64,000 nt of DNA from Sphingobacterium deserti (GTDB lineage Bacteria > Bacteroidota > Bacteroidia > Sphingobacteriales > Sphingobacteriaceae): the NCBI RefSeq assembly GCF_000757725.1, contig NZ_JJMU01000022.1, positions 62,001 to 126,000 of the forward strand, given 5' to 3'. The translations under genes were made by a program, and so were the position numbers. Shown in pieces: positions 18,231 to 25,011 of the stretch. Every line of letters starts with the position of its first letter. Position 1 is the first letter of the stretch. The notes below the pieces were generated by a model. That model searched no databases. It was not told where the DNA came from and saw only the letters and a list, made by a program, of their open reading frames with translations.

Positions 18231-18779
18231 CTATATAAAAAAATCTGGTATTGAATAAACACCTAACCCAAACATGATGAAAGAAATAAAGATAGCTGAC
18301 ACTTTTACAGAGTAATTAAGTTCTCTAAGCCTTACATAACAAACAATTATTAAAAAAATTAAAGAAAATAATTGAGTCAACTTTAAATACATACCCCATG
18401 TTGTAGCTGCCAAGTCGTGTTTAAAAGCTTCATCGAGGACGATAAATCTTAAGCTGTCTTTGAGCCATGTATGATGTACAGCAATCTTAAAGATCTCGAA
18501 GCTACTCAAAACTATAAAAAAACTGACCAATACTTCAAAAAGGTCGCCTTTTGCTATGTTTTGCCCACATAACTTTGTACCCAATCTACCTAGGAAGAGT
18601 ATTAGAACATAAAAAATGCAAGCAAATGACACCGTAAAGAAAGAACTAAAAGCTGCCATAACGTGTATAAGCTTGTCAGATTCTGCAATTGTTTCGGTGA
18701 TCAAGTAATTTTTATACAACATCGACCCCATCGATGTCAGTATGAAAAATGCAATAGTACCCAATCCTTGCTTTATCAT
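18231..18779 (-). CDS. integral membrane protein of unknown family
   Basis: Protein of 182 residues with about five hydrophobic segments (near 5-22, 40-65, 82-100, 130-147 and 155-175) and short loops. No family recognised. It is the last gene of a leftward block with an XRE regulator, a Gly/Ala-rich peptide, an M48 protease and a SpoIIM-like protein; its ATG overlaps the SpoIIM-like stop by four bases (ATGA), so the two are translationally coupled. Possible roles are immunity or export partner for the peptide, by analogy with bacteriocin operons. That is a guess from context. Base composition is AT-rich. Confidence 0.65.
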   Translation of the reverse strand: MIKQGLGTIAFFILTSMGSMLYKNYLITETIAESDKLIHVMAAFSSFFTVSFACIFYVLILFLGRLGTKLCGQNIAKGDLFEVLVSFFIVLSSFEIFKIAVHHTWLKDSLRFIVLDEAFKHDLAATTWGMYLKLTQLFSLIFLIIVCYVRLRELNYSVKVSAIFISFIMFGLGVYSIPDFFI

Positions 18780-19318
18780 AAATAGTTAATATTGATAACC
18801 TCCAAAAAAGCTGAAACAAATACAAACCCTATCAAAATGTATGTGTACTTATTTCTTGGCAACAGATCTTTATCAAAACAATCGTTTTCAACAGCTCTAC
18901 GATAGTATTGCCAGCCACCAAAACTAATATTTGCTGCAACTAGAAATGTGTATACCTCCAACAATCCATGAAAAAGAAATTTGACTAGTAAATCCGTATT
19001 AGACATAACCAACTTTGCTTCGTTAGCAACAAAAGTCAAATTGATAGAATTAAAAATTAATATTACCAAAGTTAAGAGGCCTCCAGTAAAAAAGCCGATG
19101 TATATAGTAACCAAAAGTAGAGTTAAATTTGTTAAAAAAATTTTCAAGAAAAGATTGACTGTCCGAATAAGGCCTAAATCGTCAGCAGATATATTTTGGT
19201 TGACCGAAACGACTTGATCATTTAATCGGAATTGATTACCTAAAAATATTCCGAAGATTATACAAACAAAGCTAATCGACGTTTTAGGAATATTTTTTAA
19301 TAAATTGAATTCTTTCAT
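18776..19318 (-). CDS. SpoIIM/DUF95-like membrane protein
   Basis: Protein of 180 residues with about five membrane segments. It carries the pattern of the stage II sporulation protein M family: Asn64 after the first helices, GFFTGGLL near 75-82, Asn90 in IFNSINLTF, and HGLLEVYTFLVAANISFG with His117, Gly118 and Glu121. The organism does not sporulate; family members outside Firmicutes include DUF95 proteins of circular bacteriocin operons. It overlaps the M48 protease gene by 35 bp and the next gene by 4 bp. Function here is inferred only from neighbours. Some residues of the family core diverge. Confidence 0.7.
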   Translation of the reverse strand: MKEFNLLKNIPKTSISFVCIIFGIFLGNQFRLNDQVVSVNQNISADDLGLIRTVNLFLKIFLTNLTLLLVTIYIGFFTGGLLTLVILIFNSINLTFVANEAKLVMSNTDLLVKFLFHGLLEVYTFLVAANISFGGWQYYRRAVENDCFDKDLLPRNKYTYILIGFVFVSAFLEVININYL

Positions 19319-20141
19319 CTAGGGTTGGGTAGCTTAATGATTTTTGGTTTAACATTCCTTGAGTAGCTGTATTTATCCGCTTTAAGGCGTCTATTACATA
19401 AGGTTTACCGGTTGATTGAAGGGAGAACATGTCTGCTGCATGCTCTTGTTTCTTCGAAATCAGACCGACTAGGACGACGTTTAATCCACCGTACAATCCC
19501 CCCATAATGGCTGTCAGCAAATATTCGTCTATTACATCATATTGGTTTGCGAAATACATGCAAAAAGCAAACACCATTGTTAATCCCACTTGTAACATAT
19601 ACCTCTTAAGCAAATCATGATGTTCGAAATGAGCAACCTCATGCATAATTATTCCATATCGCTCCTCTTTACTTAATAACTCGTATAGCTTTTTAGAAAA
19701 AAGGATCTGCCTTGTATTAGAAAACACCCCGGTAGAATAGGCGTTAAATTCTTTGTCATCGTATTCATATACGCTGATGTTACGGTTAACCAAATTTGCT
19801 TCCAAAAAGAGCCCCGTTATTTCCTTCTTTTTGTTGAGATAGGTGTCAATTGTATAATAAAAAAAATAGGAATAAAAGTGAACAATAACTGACACCACAC
19901 TCAAATAGAGGATATATTGGAATTCGGAAGAGAGGGCAAAAACAGACGAAACTAGCTTACAACAGGAAATCAAAACACATAACGCAAATAAATTAAAGAA
20001 GAATTCTATTACAAGATTGATTAGTGCAGTCTTTCTAAAAAAAGTGGCAACACGTTCATGTGGGTTGAGCACTAAAAACATGAGCCGGGTAAAAACGGAA
20101 ACAATAAGAATAACAAGATTTATTTCAATAATAAATTGCAT
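19284..20141 (-). CDS. membrane-bound M48-family zinc metalloprotease
   Basis: Protein of 285 residues. The N-terminal third holds about three membrane segments (5-22, 38-70, 75-98); a soluble catalytic part follows with NAYSTGVF at 133-140, zinc motif HEVAH at 167-171, another hydrophobic pair at 183-228, the third zinc ligand Glu233 in QEHAAD, and a C-terminal YPTLDERI that matches the family's HPPLEERI. This is an HtpX/BlaR-like M48 peptidase. Its gene follows the Gly/Ala-rich peptide gene by 70 bp, past a hairpin, so processing of that peptide is a natural hypothesis. General membrane-protein quality control is the alternative. Confidence 0.85.
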   Translation of the reverse strand: MQFIIEINLVILIVSVFTRLMFLVLNPHERVATFFRKTALINLVIEFFFNLFALCVLISCCKLVSSVFALSSEFQYILYLSVVSVIVHFYSYFFYYTIDTYLNKKKEITGLFLEANLVNRNISVYEYDDKEFNAYSTGVFSNTRQILFSKKLYELLSKEERYGIIMHEVAHFEHHDLLKRYMLQVGLTMVFAFCMYFANQYDVIDEYLLTAIMGGLYGGLNVVLVGLISKKQEHAADMFSLQSTGKPYVIDALKRINTATQGMLNQKSLSYPTLDERIQFIKKYS

Positions 20142-20163
20142 ACTATGAGCTGTTGAACATTAC

Positions 20164-20194
20164 AAAAAGCAAGAACCGAACAATCCTTGCTTTT
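20164..20194 (-). terminator. intrinsic terminator or attenuator between peptide and protease genes
   Basis: On the minus strand AAAAGCAAG and CTTGCTTTT pair (9 bp, 12-base loop) and the sequence runs into TTTTT. It lies just after the peptide gene stop and before the protease gene on the same strand, so partial readthrough would give much more peptide mRNA than protease mRNA. Confidence 0.65.
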
Positions 20195-20211
20195 CGTAGC
20201 GGCTTAATGAT

Positions 20212-20499
20212 TTATAGTGCTCCAGCCGTGCCTCCAAGAACGCCACCTATTGCCGCTCCTGCAGGACCTCCTATCATTCCAATTGCTGCCCCAGCTTTAG
20301 TACCGGCCCAAGCTCCTGCGACAGCACCTGCCCCACCTCCTATTGCAGTGCCGGCTGTTTTCGCATACTCGTTTTCAGACTGAAAAACCTTTTTTACAAC
20401 AGCTAATCCGAGATTTGTGGTATGCTGACCTTTAGACACATATCCCAAACCACCTATGAGTGCTAAAAGCATGAAAATATTCCTAAAATTCTTTTTCAT
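20212..20499 (-). CDS. short secreted Gly/Ala-rich (glycine-zipper) peptide
   Basis: Protein of 95 residues. Residues 1-24 form a Sec-like signal (KKNFRN, then FMLLALIGGLGYV, polar SKGQ). A polar stretch to about 47 is followed by a C-terminal half made almost only of Gly, Ala, Ile and Val with repeated GxxxG spacing (IGGGAGAVAGAWAG, GGPAGAAIGGVLGG). This looks like a membrane-inserting glycine-zipper peptide, as in class II or circular bacteriocins, but similar stretches occur in outer-membrane glycine-zipper proteins. It lies between an XRE regulator gene and the M48/SpoIIM-like genes. Function not established. Confidence 0.7.
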   Translation of the reverse strand: MKKNFRNIFMLLALIGGLGYVSKGQHTTNLGLAVVKKVFQSENEYAKTAGTAIGGGAGAVAGAWAGTKAGAAIGMIGGPAGAAIGGVLGGTAGAL

Positions 20500-20732
20500 C
20501 TTTATCTAACTTAAAATAAACGAACTCTGTTAATAACTCGATGCCACTCTGCGCAGTTGACTCTACAAGAATAAAAAGAAATAAGAAAAACCTCTAAACC
20601 CTATGGTTTTAAATTAAACAAAATATGGTTAACACTTTACGACGCTGCTATTCTCCTTGCTCTCCTAGCTTCCAGTTGGATTATCGATGATGTTGAATCA
20701 CTTTTTATGGTATAAAGGGCTGTAAGAAAACC

Positions 20733-20966
20733 CTAATTTTTGCCTTCCTTTAAGAGGAACTCGATAGTAACGCCGAGCAGTGCTGCTATCGCATCTAGCC
20801 GTTCTATATCCAGCTTCGTTACCCCACGTTCTATTCGAGAGTAGGCATTCTGAGAAATATGCAGTTGTAAAGCCATAAATTCTTGGCTATAGCCTCTCCT
20901 AAAACGCTCAACACGGATCGTCGCCGCAATTTTATTGTTGATACAATTCTTATCTTGCTTATTCAT
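20733..20966 (-). CDS. XRE-family helix-turn-helix regulator
   Basis: DNA-binding protein of 77 residues consisting of little more than one HTH_3 domain: IRVERFRRGYSQEFMALQLH and ISQNAYSRIERGVTKLDIER, the two helices of the Cro/CI fold, then LLGVTIEFLLKEG. It starts the leftward AT-rich block, 233 bp before the peptide gene, so it is the likely local regulator. Such stand-alone XRE proteins often govern peptide, toxin or mobile modules. Its binding site is not known; an AAATAGCGA motif repeats in the upstream spacer. Confidence 0.82.
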   Translation of the reverse strand: MNKQDKNCINNKIAATIRVERFRRGYSQEFMALQLHISQNAYSRIERGVTKLDIERLDAIAALLGVTIEFLLKEGKN

Positions 20967-21563
20967 AATTCAGTATTTGCGTTTGGCTATTCACACTTCT
21001 GCAATCGGGTTTCTGAGATAAAAATCGTTTGTTTTCTATCTGCTTCGCTGGTGCGATAAATCAGTTTACGAAATGTCTTTATTACCAAGCATTTCATTCA
21101 ACATACCGCACACACAAACCAAGCAAGAGTTAAACGAGTAAATTCCAATGAACTAAATATAGCGAAAAATAGCAATTAAGTCAATTAATTATCTTATAAG
21201 AATTAGTTCAGCAAAATAATTCAACATATTTTCTACTTAATATTCCGCCAATAAAAATCAACGAAGAAGACAAAAGACATTTTGGTTAACCTAATTGGTC
21301 AAAACACGGATGCGAATGATCTTGTTAAATAGCGAACCAAAAATTTAATTATAACACCGTCCTAAACTTGGCTATTTCTCGTTAAGTGATCTTGGTAAGC
21401 TAAAATTTTAGAATCCCACATTATCAAGTTATTTGCGTAAGAATTGGTTGCTCTAGTGTACAGAACGCGCGCTATCTTATTATAGGATCGTAAAAATCTA
21501 GTCACAGAACGCATTTTTCACAAAAAATAGCGAGATTTAAAGCGACAACTAATCAACACATTC
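20967..21563. other. long AT-rich divergent spacer
   Basis: Nearly 600 bases without a convincing gene, between the XRE regulator and the M28 peptidase. The word AAATAGC with following G or A recurs: 21165-21173 (with a TATAGCGAA next to it), 21327-21336, 21371-21380 on the other strand and 21524-21533. These may be regulator sites. No RNA gene or terminator recognised. Loss of a gene here is possible, since this side of the AT-rich block has no clear boundary. Confidence 0.4.
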
Positions 21564-23144
21564 ATGATAACACATCAAAAATTGCGAATTACTCTCTGCG
21601 CTCTTGCTTTACTTGCTAGCGGCTCATCTTTCGGGCAATACGGCCGGCAAGAAGCGCAGCAGCTCGATCCAATTGTTCAAAAAATTGTAAAAGAAGCCAA
21701 CGAAAACTCGCAATTAGAGAATCTAGCCTTCCAATTACTGGACGTTGTTGGCCCTCGGCTTGTAGGAACACCACAAATGAACAAAGCCAATGATTGGGCA
21801 GTAAAAACCTTTCAAAGTTGGGGTATCGAGGCAGAGAAACAGCAATTTGGCGAATGGCGCGGCTGGGAACGCGGTATATCGCATATCGACATGACATCCC
21901 CTCGCTTAAAAACGCTTGCAGGTACACAGCTTGCCTGGAGTCCAAGCACTAAGGGCAAGGCAATAGAAGGTGAGGTGATCGTCTTACCTACATTCAAAGA
22001 CTCCACTGACTTCGCAGCTTGGCTCCCCAAAGCGAAGGGAAAGTATGTGATGACTTCCATGTACCAACCAACAGGAAGGCCGGATCACGATTGGGAAAAG
22101 TATGCCCGGCCAGAATCGTTCGAGCAAATGAAACATGAGCGTGATTCTTTGGTCCGCATCTTCAACGCCAATATCGCTAAAACAGGGTACTCTGCTAATT
22201 CTATCCCGGCGAAGCTAGAAGATGCCGGAGCTTTAGGCATCCTTTCTAGCTTTTGGTCTAGAGAATTTGGTGCAAATAAAATTTTTGGCGCACGAACCAA
22301 AAAGGTGCCTTCCGTAGATATATCATTAGAAGATTATGGCCTACTTTATCGCTTGGCGCAGAACGGAATCATTCCAAAAGTAAAAATCGAGACCAGCTCG
22401 AAAGATCTAGGAAACGTTCCATCTTTTAATACTGTCGCGCAGATTAAAGGCACAGAGCTGCCAAATGAATATGTCATATTATCTGCGCATTTAGACTCCT
22501 GGGAAGGTGGTTCCGGCGCAACTGATAATGGCACAGGTACACTCGCTATGATGGAAGTCGCCCGTGTTCTAAAAGCAGTATTCCCAAATCCGAAACGTAC
22601 CATTTTGATTGGCCTTTGGGGTAGTGAAGAACAAGGTTTGAACGGTTCAAGAGCCTTTGTGTTAGATAATCCTGAAATTGTAGAAAAAACACAGGCTGTT
22701 TTCAACCTCGATAATGGTACCGGACGCGTGGAGAATATAAATGGTTCTGGCTTTGTTCATGCCTACGACTTTATTGGTCGCTGGATGCAAGCCGTTCCTA
22801 ACCACATCACGAAGGATATTAAGACCACTTTCCCCGGAAATCCCGGTGGTGGTGGCTCTGATCATGCCTCTTTTGTGGCAGCCGGAATTCCGGCTTTTAT
22901 GCTCAGCTCGTTATCATGGGGATACTTTAATAACACTTGGCACACAAATTTAGATACCTATGATAAGCTTGTCTTTGATGATTTACGCTACAACGTCGTT
23001 CTAACGGCGGTGATGGCTTATATGGCGGCACAAGAGGATGAACTTGTCAATAGAGAACAACGTGTTATGCCTACGGGCGGCACGCGGGGTGAAAACACCT
23101 GGCCAGCAATACGTCAGCCGCGCCGTACAGGTGTGGGCTACTAA
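21564..23144 (+). CDS. secreted M28-family zinc peptidase
   Basis: Exported aminopeptidase-like protein of 526 residues. The signal peptide is ITLCALALLASGSSFG, cleaved near residue 24. An N-terminal region with a PA-type insert (about 110-260) is followed by the M28 core: SAHLDSWEGGSGATDNGTG gives His and the bridging Asp, WGSEEQGLNGS the catalytic Glu pair, FNLDNGTG an Asp and NTWHTNLDTYD the last His. All di-zinc ligands appear present. Likely acts in the periplasm or outside the cell on peptides. It is alone on its strand, 6 bp from the convergent AI-2E-type permease gene. Confidence 0.9.
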   Translation: MITHQKLRITLCALALLASGSSFGQYGRQEAQQLDPIVQKIVKEANENSQLENLAFQLLDVVGPRLVGTPQMNKANDWAVKTFQSWGIEAEKQQFGEWRGWERGISHIDMTSPRLKTLAGTQLAWSPSTKGKAIEGEVIVLPTFKDSTDFAAWLPKAKGKYVMTSMYQPTGRPDHDWEKYARPESFEQMKHERDSLVRIFNANIAKTGYSANSIPAKLEDAGALGILSSFWSREFGANKIFGARTKKVPSVDISLEDYGLLYRLAQNGIIPKVKIETSSKDLGNVPSFNTVAQIKGTELPNEYVILSAHLDSWEGGSGATDNGTGTLAMMEVARVLKAVFPNPKRTILIGLWGSEEQGLNGSRAFVLDNPEIVEKTQAVFNLDNGTGRVENINGSGFVHAYDFIGRWMQAVPNHITKDIKTTFPGNPGGGGSDHASFVAAGIPAFMLSSLSWGYFNNTWHTNLDTYDKLVFDDLRYNVVLTAVMAYMAAQEDELVNREQRVMPTGGTRGENTWPAIRQPRRTGVGY

Positions 23145-23150
23145 GCTAGA

Positions 23151-24194
23151 CTACTGCCTATCTTCCAACTGCGCCTTTCTCAAAGAAAGGCGCTTGTTGG
23201 TTTTATAGATCTTAACCGCGATCAGAAAATACGCTAACAACAACGGACCGTATACCAAACCCATTATCCCAAACAAAGGTAAGCCAATGATGACGCCAAC
23301 AACGGTTATCAATGGATGGATATCGCCCACCTTCTTATTTATGATAAATCGCAATACGTTGTCGATATTAATCACAAGCCCAAACCCCCAAACGAGTAAA
23401 CCTACCGCTTGCCAGCTTTGCCCTTGCGAAAGAAGTATCAATGCGGCAGGAACGAAAATAAGCGGCGGCCCCAATAAAGGGACAAACGACAATATCGCAC
23501 AAATCACGCCCCAAAATAATTCATCGCGCACGCCAAAAAACCAAAAACCTAAAGCTAAACAACCTCCCTGTACAATAGCAATAACTGTTTGCCCAACAAT
23601 GTTGGAATAGGTTATGTTTTTGAGCTCCGTACCAAATATAGACGCTTGTTGCTCATCAAAAGGCATGTAATGAATAACTCCTCGTTCAAAACCACGGTAG
23701 TTGACAAATAAAAAATACAAAATGAAATACATAACGGTGACTTCAATAAAGATATTTGCAGCACCCCCTAAAACCGATGTTAATAAACCACCGAAGAAAG
23801 CTGCACTCGCCTCGATTTGCTCTTTTACGAGATCGGGCTTACCGAGCTTATCCCCAGCAAAGCCATTTATGGCATCAATCATTTGTGTAATCCAGGCCGG
23901 ATCTTGCTGCAGTTTTATGGCCTTCTTTAACAGCATACTACCTATGCCAAAAAACGGCAAAATGATGATGACGATAGATACCAGAATAATTGCAACTGAC
24001 GATAGTGGCTTTGGCCATCGCCATTTCTCTATCAAAAAGATATTGAGCTTTCTAAATAGCGTATACATCACCAACGTGCCGAGGAAGGCACCGTATATAC
24101 CTCGCGTGGCGTAAAGTAAAATCAAACCTAACGCAATGACGATTATAAGAATTATAATATTGCGCTCTTTTTGGGAAAATACAGGATGGTTCAT
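23151..24194 (-). CDS. AI-2E family transporter (UPF0118)
   Basis: Inner-membrane protein of 347 residues with about seven to eight hydrophobic segments, starting with IIILIIVIALGLILLYATRG, and the family's conserved late region FVPLLGPPLIFVPAALILL followed by DNVLRFIINKKVGDIHPL. Members have been linked to AI-2 export (TqsA), Na+/H+ exchange and other transport, so the substrate is open. Its start codon lies in one arm of a perfect 12-bp hairpin in the 36-bp gap after the enoyl-CoA hydratase gene on the same strand. Confidence 0.88.
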   Translation of the reverse strand: MNHPVFSQKERNIIILIIVIALGLILLYATRGIYGAFLGTLVMYTLFRKLNIFLIEKWRWPKPLSSVAIILVSIVIIILPFFGIGSMLLKKAIKLQQDPAWITQMIDAINGFAGDKLGKPDLVKEQIEASAAFFGGLLTSVLGGAANIFIEVTVMYFILYFLFVNYRGFERGVIHYMPFDEQQASIFGTELKNITYSNIVGQTVIAIVQGGCLALGFWFFGVRDELFWGVICAILSFVPLLGPPLIFVPAALILLSQGQSWQAVGLLVWGFGLVINIDNVLRFIINKKVGDIHPLITVVGVIIGLPLFGIMGLVYGPLLLAYFLIAVKIYKTNKRLSLRKAQLEDRQ

Positions 24195-24224
24195 ATAGTT
24201 AATAGCTCTATCAACTATATGAAC
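24189..24224 (-). promoter_or_regulatory. perfect hairpin enclosing the AI-2E gene start codon
   Basis: GTTCATATAGTT (24189-24200) and AACTATATGAAC (24213-24224) are perfectly complementary, with a 12-base loop. In the minus-strand mRNA the start ATG lies in the 3' arm. There is no T-run, so it is not a simple terminator; it could gate translation or be a protein site. Confidence 0.6.
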
Positions 24225-24230
24225 AAATGC

Positions 24231-25007
24231 TTAAAAATTTGGTTTTCGCTTTTCCAGAAATGCAGAAACCCCTTCCTCAAAATCCAAACTTGAAAAGGCC
24301 GTTCCAAACGCATCAATTTCGGCCAGGTAGCCCTCCTCAGGTTTTACTAAGCCAATATTTACAACAGAAATTGCAGCCGAAACTGCAGTAGATGATTTAG
24401 CGTAAATTTTCTTCAACAGCTGCTCACAGGTAGTTACCAATGCTTCTGGGGCGACAACGTAATTCACCAGCCCACACTGCAGCGCATCTTCCGCGGACAT
24501 CATTTCCCCAGTCAGAATCATTTCCAGTGCTTTACCTCTACCGATAAGCTGCGGAAGCCTTTGCGTACCACCGTAGCCAGGAATCAAGCCGAGGGATACT
24601 TCTGGTAATCCCATTTTCGCTGCGCTACTGGCCACTCTTATGTGGCATGCTAAAGCGAGCTCAAGACCGCCGCCAAGCGCAAACCCGTTTATCGCCGCTA
24701 TCACGGGTTTCGGAAAATTATAAATTACATCCATAACTTCGTGATGTCCGCTAGCAGCTAAATGACGTGCGTCGTCTGCAGAAAGGTCACGAAATTCAGC
24801 AATGTCAGCCCCCGCAACAAAAGCCTTCTCGCCGGCGCCGGTCAAGATCACGCCACGGACATTACTGTCTCCCTTTAGCTTCGCCAAAATCGTTGCCAAT
24901 TCCTCTAATGTTGCCCTATTTAAAGCATTTAGTTTCTCTGGTCTATTGATTGTCAGATAAGCTGTTTTATCTGCTATATCCAATAAAAAATTTGTTGATT
25001 TTTCCAT
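24231..25007 (-). CDS. enoyl-CoA hydratase/isomerase family protein
   Basis: Crotonase-fold enzyme of 258 residues, adding water to 2-enoyl-CoA or a related reaction. Seen: EKAFVAGADIAEF (oxyanion-hole segment near 61-73), NGFALGGGLELALACHIRVA (second oxyanion hole and first catalytic Glu) and GLPEVSLGLIPGYGGTQRL with the second Glu. Both hydratase glutamates are present, so true hydratase activity is likely. The start MEKSTNFLLD at 25007 is preferred; the frame continues upstream into the end of the DUF5686 gene but that part is not protein-like. It follows that gene by 4 bp, although they share no obvious pathway. Confidence 0.9.
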   Translation of the reverse strand: MEKSTNFLLDIADKTAYLTINRPEKLNALNRATLEELATILAKLKGDSNVRGVILTGAGEKAFVAGADIAEFRDLSADDARHLAASGHHEVMDVIYNFPKPVIAAINGFALGGGLELALACHIRVASSAAKMGLPEVSLGLIPGYGGTQRLPQLIGRGKALEMILTGEMMSAEDALQCGLVNYVVAPEALVTTCEQLLKKIYAKSSTAVSAAISVVNIGLVKPEEGYLAEIDAFGTAFSSLDFEEGVSAFLEKRKPNF

Positions 25008-25011
25008 TCGT

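Noticed and set aside
18776..19318. A sporulation role for the SpoIIM-like protein
   Set aside because: The genome type does not form spores, and the neighbours are not sporulation genes; only the membrane fold is shared.
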